This document shows, piece after piece, positions 46,270-56,990 of a stretch of DNA of 64,000 bases (within the stretch, counting starts at the first letter, position 1; the number at the start of each line of letters is the position of its first letter). This DNA is from Ophioderma brevispina. Lineage: Eukaryota; Echinodermata; Ophiuroidea; Amphilepidida; Ophiodermatidae. The stretch covers positions 17,806-81,805 of the forward strand of contig JAMKCH010001624.1 of NCBI GenBank assembly GCA_023653785.1. The letters are read 5' to 3'. Under the pieces are notes generated by a model that was given only the letters and a program-made list of their open reading frames with translations, was not told the DNA's origin and ran no database searches. The translations under genes and the position numbers were made by a program.

Positions 46270-46521
46270 CAGACCCGTACGCATGAAGGGGGAGTGCGGT
46301 TCCCCTTCCACAAAAGGAGCAAAACATCCACCTTTTGCTGCTTTTTTATATTAAGGTCCAGAATTTGATGAAAGATCAACAAGAAAGTCCACTTTGTGAT
46401 GTGATCTTCACTAAGTACCCCAAAAGGATCATTTGTAGGGGTTTGGTCCATGCACTTTGACAACTTGCAATGAGGTCAAATTTCAGACCCCCCCCCCCAC
46501 TAAGTCCTGCGTACGGCCCTG
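46270..46521. mobile_element. hAT-like MITE, 252 bp, perfect 8-bp target duplication
   Basis: The left end CAGACCCGTACGCATGAAGG is mirrored at the right by CCTGCGTACGGCCCTG. TAACGATT is duplicated exactly at 46262-46269 and 46522-46529, the 8-bp duplication expected of hAT transposition. G- and C-runs lie inside both ends. No coding capacity. Confidence 0.88.
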
Positions 46522-46833
46522 TAACGATTTGCAGAAATGGATTCCATGCACCCAAGAAGTCTTTCATTTAGCTCCTTTGCAAATTGCATGGTGGAAAATG
46601 GGTATATGCATGTCAACAGTTTACATTATACTTGATATGTAGGCCTTACCTCTAGAACCCCACAATATTCTGTGTAAATAGAAAAAAAATGTTTGTTCCC
46701 ATGAACTGCCCTATACGTGTGTATTTCTCATTTGGTCCAAGTTAATTTTAAACTGTATTTTGGTTTTGAAAAATCAAAAATGTGATATTATTTTATGCCA
46801 AAATTTGTGAACACATGCAATTTTTTCCTCTTA

Positions 46834-47199
46834 CCGTATTGTTCCTAATAAACGCCCCGGGGCGGTGCATTTTTCAAAAGGGAGGGCGTTTATTACAGTC
46901 AAAATTGAATGTCAAAAATCCCCGCATAAATCACCTTACCCAGTTTATAAAATGGTGTTCAGTGCGCACGCCTGGGGATTTCAACCCAGGGCTATTATAA
47001 TCAACACGTGGGTCCAAGTTTTGATGTGCCGTGAAGCAGAAAGCATTGATGACAACAGCGATTATGATAGGGATTACGACAGTCCCGGCCATTAAATCAT
47101 GTGATTTAGGTAAGCTTAACTCATTTTCTTGAATTGTTTTATCAAAAAATCGTAGGGGGGCGTTTATTAGAGCAGGAGCGTTTATTAGGAACAACACGG
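46834..47199. mobile_element. TA-flanked MITE, 366 bp
   Basis: The left end CCGTATTGTTCCTAATAAAC mirrors the right end GTTTATTAGGAACAACACGG, with TA at 46832-46833 and 47200-47201. The next word inward is CGCCCCGGGGCG on the left and a duplicated GCGTTTATTAGAGCAGGA... block on the right. It shares end design with the 4.75-kb element at 32.5-37.2 kb. Confidence 0.83.
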
Positions 47200-47201
47200 T
47201 A

Positions 47202-48094
47202 TATAGGCCTATTTTGTTCACAAACGATTTAATAGTCAGTAAATTTAATGGAAATCAAACTTTAGTCTTAATAAACTTCCGGTCTATAATATTCTGCAAC
47301 CCCACACTTTGCATTCTTTGTTTGCTTTTAGCCTAGTCAAAATGAAATCCGTAATTTTCATTATGATTAGGCCTACTAAGTATCGTGATGGTCGGACTGA
47401 CTATAAGCTTGCTCTTGAAATTGCCCATAGATGTATATAAATAGCCTCATCTTCCAGCCAAATCACGCCTGGGTGAAGTCATGAGAATTTCATCTTTGAT
47501 GAGTGGACTTTTGATGGATATTTGTGGGGTGTAATAATCTTCGATAACTTACACATTGTGCGATTTTTGCTTGTGTAGGCCCTAACTTTTTGTTTGTCTC
47601 ACAACTTTTAAATATCTTTTAACCACTAAAATATACCATACCCCCTATACCCCTAAGAAAGACGCTTGCTTCTATGGCCAGTCACACAAGTAACACACCA
47701 TACTGTAAAGAATTAACATATACTTGCACTGTCGATGTTATAAGAATGCCACAGCGTATGAATATCAGTCAGATGAAATAAACATGCGCCAGTGTCCATA
47801 CACGCAGCAAGCGCATGTGATTGACGCCCGCGAATTAGCATTTCAAGCGGTCGCACTTACCGTTGCGTTGTACGCGTCACCGTTTAACTTGTTTTTTAGA
47901 ATTATTTTGCCGCTATTTTACAAAAAGTGCAATCTTAAGTTACTCATAAAACATTTTCCCCAAAGCTGATTTTGCCCGATTTTAGATATGTGATAGACAA
48001 TCAAAAGCTGCATCCGACAGTACCAAAATTGACGACCGAGGAATTAATTCCAGCTGATTGTTTTTTTCATCGCTCTCACAACTGTGCTAATAGT
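47202..48094. other. No recognisable gene
   Basis: Short frames only; none is family-like. Confidence 0.5.
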
Positions 48095-48640
48095 ATTCTT
48101 TCATGCAGCGAAGGAATTTTGCCTATTCGATGTACGGTTTCAGACAGTAATTAAGCATATTTAATTAGCCCATTTGCATACCTAAGCCACATGTATCACA
48201 CACTTTCAAATTGCAAAAAAGATGCGCACCATGATAGGCTTTCATGCAGTGAAGGAATTTTCCATATCCAATGTACCGTTTCAAAATTATAGCAATTACA
48301 CTGATTTTTGCATATTAATTAGCTCATTAGCATACTTAATTTGCCTAAAATACGCCCGAAATCTAATCAGTTCGACAACTCTCCAGCCCGCTCCCTTCCA
48401 CCAAGTTACATCATCATATGCCTTACGGAACTCCAGAAAACTTGTACACAAGCCTTGCGGGAAAATTGTCGTTAATTATGCAAATTAGATACTTAATTAG
48501 CATATTTTACGCCCAAAATTTAATCAGGTCGAGAACTCGTGGAGCCGCTTCTTTCCACCAAGTTACATCATTGTAGCCCTTACGGAACTCCAGCTAAATC
48601 GTACACAAGCAGTGAACACGGACGCCGAGCAGACAGCATG
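48095..48640 (+). repeat. Tandem repeat, about 140-160 bp unit
   Basis: TGCAG(C/T)GAAGGAATTTT occurs near 48103 and 48244. CCACCAAGTTACATCAT occurs near 48398 and 48555, followed each time by CTTACGGAACTCCAG and GTACACAAGC. The array ends in an ACAGACGGACAGACAGACAG run at about 48640-48660. Confidence 0.75.
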
Positions 48641-49032
48641 ACAGACGGACAGACAGACAGAAAAGTGATTACTAAGTCTCTGCCGAACAAAGTTCAGGCG
48701 AGACAAAAATAGGGTCAAAGCTCACATCGGCCTCATTAGAGGTCAATCTGTGTCCATCCCGTATGAGTTTTGGGCCGGTTATTTTTTTGCAAGTGTGATG
48801 GTCATAGCGCATTACTTGCACCAGAAATGACATTTAATAGTTTTAACCAAATTAGTTCAAAGGTCACATAGGGGTCTTTAGAGATCAATCATATGTTGAA
48901 TACCATCACTTCAAGATGGAAACTTTTGAGAGAGCCCTGAAAATGATAACAAAGAATTGCTTTATGGCATCCATAGACATTAAGGATGCGCATTACTCTG
49001 TGCCGATAGACCCAGAGTTCAGAAAATTCTTG

Positions 49033-49381
49033 CATAGGCGTAAATCCCGGGGGAATGGGGGGGATATATCCCCCCAATATTTTGATGAGGGGGGATGGTC
49101 AATACAATCATCCCCCCAATGTTGATGCCCAATCATGTGTTTTTGACCCAAAATAACCTCATATTTTACCATAATAGTTTTAAAAATGGTAAATTTCCGC
49201 GCGCTTTGCGTGCATTTTATTTTAATTACCATTTCATGATTTTAGCTTCCAAATGGCAAAATTTTTAGCGCGCTTCACACGCACATGTGCTAGTAATGAA
49301 TCTTTTCACTAAATCCCATTTCAATCATAAATTTTCATCAACCCCATCCCCCCCAATGTCAAAAAGAAATTTACGCCACTG
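49033..49381. mobile_element. hAT-like MITE in the RT, 349 bp
   Basis: The ends are CATAGGCGTAAAT and ATTTACGCCACTG, two mismatches apart as inverted repeats. AATTCTTG (49025-49032) and AATACTTG (49382-49389) are the 8-bp target duplication with one change. Removing the element and one target copy rejoins the RT frame. C- and G-runs lie just inside both ends (for example CCCCCCAAT). Confidence 0.85.
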
Positions 49382-49800
49382 AATACTTGCATTTTTTGTG
49401 GGCAGGCAAACTTTACCAATTCAGGTGTTTACCTAATGGGCTATCATGTGCCCCTAGAAAATTCACCAAGTCAATGAAACCGCTATATGCAACAATAAGA
49501 TCAATGGGCTATCATATCTCAGGATTTATAGATGATATGATTCTGGTAGCTGATACGGTTAGTGAGTTAAAACACTCGGTAAAAGCAACCTTAGAACTAG
49601 TGACAAAACTTGGATTTACTGTAAATATTGAGAAATCCATACTTAAACCACAAACACAGATTAAGCACTTGGGATTTATTATTGACTCTGCTGCTATGAA
49701 AGTCAAGCTTCCAGAAGATAAATTGATCAATGTTGTCAATGATTGTAAAGCAATGTTGGTACAAGATACAGACATCATTAAAAATGTAGCAAAACTAATA

Positions 49801-49989
49801 GCCGGGAGCGGACATCGGGAGTTCAACAAAATCTGCTTGGCAACGGCATGGCAACAACATTCGTAATTCGATGCGCGCTGCACGCATAGTGTCATACGAT
49901 GTGCAGTGAACTTAAAGAAGCAATTTGTTTTCACCGCGATTCGGGGATTCCCTGGGCTCCCCGCGATGTGACGTCAGCCCGCTCCCGGC
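49801..49989. mobile_element. 189-bp MITE in the RT with GCCGGGAGCGG ends
   Basis: GCCGGGAGCGGAC at the left is mirrored by GCCCGCTCCCGGC at the right. The flanks share ATA, and removing about 190 bp rejoins KLI with GELVATFP of the RT. The target duplication is only 2-3 bp (AT or ATA), so the superfamily is not fixed. No coding capacity. Confidence 0.8.
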
Positions 49990-50100
49990 TATAGGGGAAT
50001 TAGTGGCAACCTTCCCAGCTGGAAAATATGGATTAGGCCATTATAGGCTCTTAGAAAAGGAAAAAGAACAAGCCCTTGTAATGAATAGAGGCAATTATGA

Positions 50101-50660
50101 TTGAATTATGGCAATAAAAGAACCAATGAAAAATGAGATAAACTGGTGGATATCTCAACTACCTGTGGAAAGTAGAGATATTATTGATAATCCAGAAATT
50201 GTGATTAAATCAAATGCTTTCATGCAAGGTTGGGGAGCTAGTTGCAATAATGAACAAACTGGTGGGCGATGGAATGTGCATGAACAGAACCACCACATAA
50301 ACTATCTAGAATTACTTGCAGCCTTTTTGGCTTTAAAATCTAAATTAATGGATTAAATGTACATGTACAAATTCAAATAGATAACACCACAGCTTTATCA
50401 TACATAGATGCATTATCAAGAAAATGGGATGGTGAATTTTATTTCATGTTTCCTCCTTTCAGCCTGATTTCAAGAGTCTTACAGAAGATAAGGCAGGATC
50501 AAGTGAGAAAAGCAACAGTTGTGCTACCGTGCTGGCCAACGCAACCCTGGTTTGCGACATTTCTGACACTGTTAATAAAGGATCCAGTACTGTTACCTCA
50601 GAAAGAAAACTTGCTAACAATGCCAGGAAAAACCAAGAGTACCTGCACCAACTCAAAAGA
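50101..50660 (+). pseudogene. DIRS RNase H and connector, internally deleted
   Basis: KNEINWWISQLP leads into an RNase H-like domain with QGWGASCNNEQTGGRW and YLELLAAF. The first catalytic Asp, normally in a S-D-A context, is Asn here (codon 50213-50215, reading SNA). After a frame shift near 50356 the sequence reads IDNTTALSYI and jumps at once to DALSRKWDGEFYFMFPPFSL. Intact DIRS elements have many more residues between those two blocks, so an internal deletion is likely. WPTQPWF and VLLPQKENLL follow as in the family. Confidence 0.75.
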
Positions 50661-51914
50661 GGCTAAAATTAATAGCCGCAAGGCTATCGGGGGTATGCTC
50701 AGAAGACATGAGATATCAAAGCAAACTGTCCAAGTCACGTTGGCAGCCTGGCGATCTGGGACTCACAGGCAATACACTGTCTATGCTAAGAAGTGGTACA
50801 AATTTGTTCTGAAAGGGAAGTTGATTATGTGCAAGCAGATATAAAAACTGTCCTAGATTTTTAAAACTGAATTTATAATTGGGTTTAAGTACAGTGCCAT
50901 CAACACAGCATGCTTTGCTATGTCGCCAATAGTTTGTTGGAATAAGGAACGATTGTACAATTGGGGCTCACCCTTGGGTGATTACGTTTATGAAAAGGAG
51001 TTTTCAATTTAGACCACCCCCGTACCGAGTTACACGATACCTGGGATGTTAAGAACTTATTGCACAAAAATTTGTGCTTTATCGCCAGTATGCAAACTGT
51101 CCCTGAAATCCTAAACATTGAAAACAGTTGCTCTGATAGCCATAGTTTCAGCAGCAAGAGGTCAGACTCTGGCCTCACTCGATATCAGGAATCTTACAAA
51201 GAAAAACCAGTAGATTTCAAGTTCACAAATTGGGACAGAGTGATTTGAAGCACCAACGGTAGGAAAAATTATACTGCCCTCATGATTGAGCTAAAAGCTT
51301 ATCCTGTAAACAAGGCCTTGTGTGCAGTGGCGTAAGGGCCGTACCCGCTTGAGGGGGGAGGAAAAGTGAGTTTTGTTTGTTTTTTTTGCTGACCAGGTCT
51401 TGGGAAATTTTCCCTCTTCGGGGGTCAAAAGCCAATTTTTCCCGGTAAGAGGGCTAAAAAACGGCTGATTAGCATGATTTTTTTGCAAATTTTTTCCCGG
51501 CCAAAGTCGTCAGGGGGGCAACCTGCCCCCCTTGCCCCCCTTCCCCACCCAGCCCCCCCCCACCACGCAGGGTTACGCCACTGATTGTGCTCGTATGTCG
51601 CTTGGCAGAATATCTGACAGAACAAAAAACCACTACGCAAAGGAGAAAACAACTGGTCATCCGTTTACACAAAACCACATTTAAGAATGTCACTTCATCA
51701 ACAATAGGAAGGTGGATTAAAACTCTAATGATCATGGCAGGTATAGACACAGTGTGAGAGCGGCCTTCCACCTCTAAAGCTTTAGGGCATAAGGAGTACC
51801 TTTGAGGGAAATACTACAAACAGCGGGCTGGACAAATTGCAGGACATTTGCTACATACTACAATAATCCCATCAAACATGAGTCTAGATTTGCCTCTAGC
51901 GTGTTAGTCATCTG
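50660..51914 (+). pseudogene. DIRS tyrosine recombinase, interrupted
   Basis: The N-terminal core-binding part (QVTLAAWRSGTHRQYTVYAKK) lies near 50730-50800. The first catalytic Arg is in SAARGQTLASLDI (Arg codon 51157-51159). A 259-bp hAT-like MITE splits the next part at 51325-51583, after which RRLAEYLTEQKT and STIGRWIKTL follow. The H-x-x-R box is HSVR at 51748-51759. After a frame shift the AGWTN box (about 51823-51837) and the catalytic Tyr in ATYYNN (51856-51861) follow. The frame ends at TGA, 51912-51914. All four catalytic signatures can be seen, though stops and shifts inactivate the copy. Confidence 0.82.
51325..51583. mobile_element. hAT-like MITE in the recombinase, 259 bp
   Basis: CAGTGGCGTAAGGG at the left is mirrored by GGGTTACGCCACTG at the right. 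The flanks CTTGTGTG and ATTGTGCT share 5 of 8 positions, a decayed 8-bp target duplication. The ends belong to the same CAGTGGCGTAA type as the MITE at 49033-49381. The interior near the right end is C-rich. Confidence 0.78.
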
Positions 51915-53529
51915 ATTGTGCTACCAAATACTTGAATATAGCATTACCATTTCACATCTGACATTGAATATTAACTTAAATTTGCTAGTTATTTTAAGCA
52001 TTGTTTTAAAAACCTATGGCAAGGAAGGTGGAGACTTGTTGCAAACTGGACAGTATGCTTGGTAGGCTCTATTAAAGGCTGATTCAGAGATTTAAAAATA
52101 AATTTGGTTGTGTAGTAATTGAGACTAGTCATTTTATAAACAAAACGATAGTTACCTAAAATGCTAATTCCCCATCGTTGGACGACCCCCAGAGAACTCA
52201 AGACCAAAATTAGTCTTAACGGTAAGTTGTGTTTATATTTTTAAAAAACAGTATGATGATCTTAATATACAAAACTGGATTGCTGAAGTCAACTTAGGCT
52301 CCTCTTGCCTTAAATTATCAAAACTTTTCAAAACTGAATCGTAATAAACCTAGGAACAACATTTACTCAAAAACTAGACTAACATAGAGAAGCCCTTTGT
52401 AGATTCTGTTGTGGTAATGTGAAAAAACCATGTATGTAATACTAGTAGAGGATTTAATATTGATAATGTAGAAATAACCTTGATCTTGTAGGTGATAATT
52501 TCCACTATTTGTTTGTCTTGCGTGCGTTCACACAGGAAAGATAAAAACTGAAATTAAGTACTACTACCAAAAAAAAACCAAACATACTCAAGATGGGAAA
52601 ATGCTTAATTCCCAAAAACACCAAACATGGGGCCTTTAAAAACGTGGCATGAAGTTGGATATTAGATTATGTGATAATTCAACTAACCATCATTGTCATT
52701 TCCTTGTTTTAACTCATGGTGTGGTTGTTTTACTCTCCTTTTCTTTGAACCCTCTTTTAGATATATATTTGTTTGATAATAATATCCTTAACTGCTCTCT
52801 TTTTGATTATGTACATGAATGTATAACATATGTTTGAATTACAAGCTAGCTAGGGGCTTTCTGTAAAGTTGAAGGATAGACTTACGTTTTGTTTTTCATT
52901 TTACAGATGCTCAGATATATATTTATCGGTCGCGTAGCGACAGTATATTCCTTTTACTCGGGCCCATTTTGGGGGCTGTTTTGTTTCGCGGATGTCCGTA
53001 AAAGTCGGACGATTTCGGCCGGTGAAAAATGGTACGTGCAAATTACTGTAGTGCTGGTGTTTGTCCACTAGAATTGTCGGTTGGTAAGTCTTTAGCTTGA
53101 AGTTTTTTTGGTTAAAAAAGATGTTTTTTGTAAAATTTGTTTGCTTTATTTAAATGGAAAAAGTTTGGGTTTGTTTATGGATTTTGAAGATGTACGAAGA
53201 GTTCAGCTATCACTGCTTTAAAGAAAGTCTCTGAAATTGCGCTTTCTAGAGTGCGGATTTTGTTAAAACGCTATCTTGTAGTGAAAATAATTTGCTGCCA
53301 AAAAGGAATTAGTGATGGTTGTTTCCCCTCGGGCGATTTAACGCAGGGGAGTTGGGTAAGTCCACTGTGTATAATAGCGGTTCAGTCCAAGGTTGCTCTG
53401 ACAAGACACGCCATTGCTTTGGTCGGTCCCGGCTATGACGTGTCAAGCTTAATAGTGGGGGGTTACCTGGAATAGCTTTTTTGACGAAATTAAACCAATG
53501 ATACTTTGTACTTGGTAGTAAAACCTCCA
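51915..53529. other. No recognisable gene
   Basis: No domain signature on either strand. The 3' terminal repeat of the DIRS element would be expected at the start of this stretch but was not identified. Short frames at 52889-53071 and 53251-53539 overlap on opposite strands and look like chance. Confidence 0.45.
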
Positions 53530-54130
53530 AGGACTCCATAAGGACTGTATGACTGGAGGGGGGTGGTCACAGAAATTTACTTGGGAGTAATGCTGTACGT
53601 AATGCGGTTCTTGTTTTTTGATCAACTGTTTTTGTTGATTTTAAACGTTCAGCTTTTATTGTTCTTGGGAAAAATGAGTTGGCGAGTGATGCAAGATTGG
53701 TGGTGTAGATTTTTGAGTTGCTGGTTCTGTCCTCTTCTTGCCCTGTCGTTCTTGGGTGGAATGTAAGTTCTTGGAGATGTCAAGTTCATCCTTTGGATTT
53801 TATAGAGACCAACGGTGAATTTTTCTGCGTTCTTGTAGACTTAAGCCAGCCGGGGTGGGATATCATTTCGTAACACGAGCTTCACGGGTGAAATTCCCAG
53901 TAGTGAATCGGGGGGTGCTGCCTCTCCTTTGGGACTTTTTCTAGGATGTGTTTATGTCCTTTGCTGTAAGGATCCAGCCCGCTATTCCATATTCGAGATG
54001 GGGTCTAACAGAGTATGGTAAAGGTCTTTCTTTTTATATTAAATAGTGCATGATGGAAGTTTCTCTGGATGAAATCCCAAGGGATTTTAAATCCTTTTTA
54101 TGCACATATTGCTTTGCTGTTATTTTTTAG
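53530..54130 (-). pseudogene. LINE ORF2 3' part (RT thumb and C-terminal region), broken
   Basis: Read on the minus strand, a GFIQRNFHHAL-like stretch (about 54120-54070) leads to VRPHLEYGIAGW (about 54015-53980), the conserved end of Jockey/CR1/L2-type reverse transcriptases. Then come QRRGSTPRFTTGNFTRE, GWLSLQERRK (about 53840) and a YIPPKNDRARRGQ segment (about 53760), as found downstream of RT in these LINEs. Frame shifts separate the blocks. The upstream RT core is absent; an AT-rich low-complexity block takes its place. The assignment to one LINE clade is not possible from this fragment. Confidence 0.65.
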
Positions 54131-54179
54131 AACTTTTTATTGTTTGGGTGTACCAAAGATGTTTTTTTTTCGCATATGA

Positions 54180-55015
54180 CCATCACAAATTCATACATAT
54201 GGCGCTAAAGCATAACAAACAGAATTAACAAATAAATGAATAAAAAGCAAATGGAATGAAAATCAATAAAAATCAGAGCAAATTAAAAAATAAAAAATGA
54301 AAAAAATAAGAAACAGATGAGAAATATAATAACAATAACTTAAAAAATAAACCCAATAAAATTCCGTCTACACTATTCTTAGAATATCATTAAAATAAAT
54401 GTGTTAAAATATAAAAGAAATCATACATAAAAAATATTAAAACAGACATTTATATAAGCGCCTTCCACAAAAAGGAATATAAATAATAAAATGAATAAAA
54501 AATGGAACCAAATAATTTTTTTAAAAATCAGTACAAAATAAGTGATAACGAAAACCGACAATATAAAAAATAAAGCCAAAAGGGTAAGAAAATAAAAATA
54601 AACGGGGGATAAAAAAAATATTTTAAAAATTAATAAAATCAAACCCGTATACACAAAATATAATAATATAAATCGTTAAAAAATGAAAATAAACTAAATA
54701 ATTAAACACGTAACAAAATAAAGATGACTCATAAGTAAAATAAAAAAAAAACAATAAACCAAATACAATTAAACCCAAAATTCTTGAAATTAATTACATA
54801 ATCGAAATAAAAATATAATAGAAATCAATCAACAACACTAATTATTAAAGTAAATCGTTACAATGAAAAATAAAAAAAGAAAATAAATTAAAGATGACTA
54901 AATATAGGTACAAATAAAAACTAATAATAAATACGAAATGACCACATATACAATTACCTAAAACAACATAACACTCATGAATAAAATATATTACATGCTA
55001 AATTATGAAAAAAAA
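54180..55015. repeat. A/T-rich low-complexity block
   Basis: About 830 bp dominated by AAAATAAA, AATAAAT and AAATCAAT-like words with little G or C. Several A-runs. It separates the LINE fragment from the next region. Confidence 0.85.
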
Positions 55016-56239
55016 ACAAATAAACAAACACCGAAAGGAATTGTTCGCGCATGAAATTTGCATTATTTTAAACCCGTGGCGTCATGATTCACAAGCAATT
55101 CAGTCAAGAAAACTTCAGCTTCATTCTGGACATCCTTTCACCTTACAACTTTGGCATGTGTCTATATATCAGACCACACTAGAGTCTACCACACAGCTAC
55201 AAACAGCACCACTGTAGAATTCTCTTACCATCAAGATTTTTTTTTTTTCCAAGTGACAGCTGCACCTGGAACACCCCTACCAGCTTTACTGGGTTCAGCT
55301 CAGTCACTGGAGATTTTCCGGAGTCCGCCTGAAGCCACTCACCTCCGCGAGCGCCACACAGCCTTCTTTTTTATCGTGCACCATCCTTTTTCTTCTGCCA
55401 CTTTTGTGATCTCTGTTCTGTGACCAAGCACCATTTCACCTACAACAACAATCTCTACTACTAAGTGATGTAATGAATTGGAAGATAGATAAAGATGCTG
55501 CGTCAACATCAACCTAAAAACTTGCAGTCGCTTAATATGCAGCCAACGGAGATTAACAATTCATATTTGACTCAATCAAACAATCTAAACACTTGCAGAA
55601 AACCGTCTGCTTCATTCAACCTACAATTCCAGCCAACCTCTCGTTAACAAATGCTCAGAGCGCCGATAAGGTTCTGACCAGAAGCATCACACCACCGCCA
55701 ACAATGAACCCACTGGCAACCTCACAATTTACCAGCGTCCCCCGCCCTAACCCGTCCCCAAATAACCAAAAACCCTGAACCTAGAAACCGAAACCGCGAA
55801 CTCGTAGTTTTATCTATGTGGTTACAACCATATTTAATTATCAACCGTTAGATTTTGTGTTCAGTATTGTAAGTGTGTATTAATTATTGTGAGGGTAGTG
55901 TAAGGCATGCGCGTCCTTGCTGGCGTAGCAGCCATGCGGTGCGTTGGCGTCCCCACGCACATAATCGTGCTGGACCATTTCGAACAAATAAAAATAATCA
56001 CTTTTGAATGCTACTGCAAAGCAACGACAAACGCCTTCTTCTTCGTTTAGTCCGACGTCCCGTGTATTCGTTATAAACTAAGTACTGCATCAGCAGTAAT
56101 TCCTTGGTGGAATCAATAAAGAAGAACACGGTTTGCGTAGGTCTGATTGTATTTCTCTAATCATAACTCCAAAGGACCATGGTTTACATCAACCTAACAG
56201 ATCATAGAAATCGTGATATGCAACATCATACTTTGTGTT
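55016..56239. other. No recognised gene; GC-richer non-repetitive stretch
   Basis: Frames at 55005-55217, 55151-55423 and 55593-55778 are short and unlike known families. AATAAA occurs near 55987 and 56117. The stretch could contain an untranslated gene end or an LTR, but neither could be shown. Confidence 0.4.
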
Positions 56240-56414
56240 TTTATGGTTAATGAAGGAAGGACTTGAGGTAAGAACTTAGCGAAACCAAATCTAACCAGGA
56301 ATCATATTCAATTAATCTAGAAGGAACACTACTAATCAACATCATTTGACAGTTCTTACGCGCACTATTAAGACGTGAGTAAAACTTTTTGCGAATACTT
56401 GATGGAGTACCACT

Positions 56415-56498
56415 GGGGGGGGGGGGGGGGGGGGGGGTGGGGGGGGGGGGGGGGGGGGGTGGGGGGGAGGGGGGGGGGTGTGGGGGGGGGGGGGGGGG
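56415..56498 (+). repeat. Poly-G block of about 84 bp
   Basis: Nearly pure G with single T and A breaks, the longest such run in the window. It can form stacked G-quadruplexes and is prone to assembly length error. Confidence 0.9.
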
Positions 56499-56744
56499 AC
56501 TGCTGTAATAGCATTAATGCTAATAATTCTACCCTGGACATGGTTTTTTTTTCAACCAATACACTAAGGCAAAGGCATGGAACGACACTAGAGGTATCCT
56601 TGGATAGTGAACATCATTATCACATTCTGCACTGGAACCCTATGAAGGACGTTAGGTAAAACTTTTTGCGAATACTTGATGGAGTAAACATCCTGGGGGG
56701 TGGTGGGGGCGGGGGGGGTGGGGGGGGGGGGGGTGGGGGGTTTT

Positions 56745-56990
56745 TTGTATTTTTTTTTTCGTTTTGTTGGCTTTGTTTTAAAAAAAGCTTTTTCTTTTTT
56801 TTTTTTTTGGTTTTTTTTTTTATTGTTTTTTTTTTTTTTTTTTTGTGTTTCTCGTTTTTTTTTTTTTTGTGTTTTTTGTTGTTTTTTTTTTGTTTTTTTT
56901 TTTTATTTTTTTTTTATTTTGTTCTTTGTTTGTTCTCTTTTTATTTTTTTTTTTTTGTTTTTTTTCTTTCTTTTTTGTTTTTTTCTCTGG
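56745..56990 (+). repeat. T-rich low-complexity block
   Basis: About 245 bp almost purely T with scattered G and C. It directly follows a G-rich tract (56695-56740). The long frames here, with over 100 residues of Phe, are not real proteins. Confidence 0.9.

Larger units (their letters stand above)
48896..50100 (+). pseudogene. DIRS reverse transcriptase, interrupted
   Basis: The frame opens with YHHFKMETFERALK and reaches the first catalytic region SIDIKDAHYSVP (about 48970-49005). It is cut after RKFL at 49032 by a hAT-like MITE and resumes at 49390 with LWAGKLYQFRCLPNGLS. The catalytic FIDD box, the DIRS form of YxDD, is at 49525-49536. IKHLGFIIDS (about 49661) is the C-terminal LGF motif. 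The frame is cut again after KNVAKLI by a second MITE at 49801-49989, then continues ELVATFPAGKYGLGHYR. The 5' part of the polymerase is missing. A stop (TGA) sits at 50101-50103, at the join to RNase H. Confidence 0.88.
48896..51914 (+). mobile_element. DIRS-type retrotransposon pol region, nested insertions
   Basis: Reverse transcriptase, RNase H and tyrosine recombinase occur in the order seen in DIRS elements, which integrate by recombinase rather than by integrase. Three smaller elements have landed in it, at 49033-49381, 49801-49989 and 51325-51583. Removing them restores coding continuity at each junction. The gag ORF and the terminal repeats are not attached. A gag remnant of the same kind lies 10 kb upstream on the same strand. 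Stops, frame shifts and an internal RNase H deletion show the copy is dead. Confidence 0.88.

Noticed and set aside
48095..48640. CRISPR-like repeat array
   Set aside because: Units are 140-160 bp and diverged, with no short identical repeats and unique spacers; the DNA is eukaryotic.
49512..49934. 140-codon minus-strand frame opposite the DIRS RT
   Set aside because: It is the antisense shadow of the RT, which has clear motifs on the plus strand.
55800..56130. LTR or gene 3' end with AATAAA signals
   Set aside because: AATAAA words occur, but there is no matching second LTR, primer site or coding exon.
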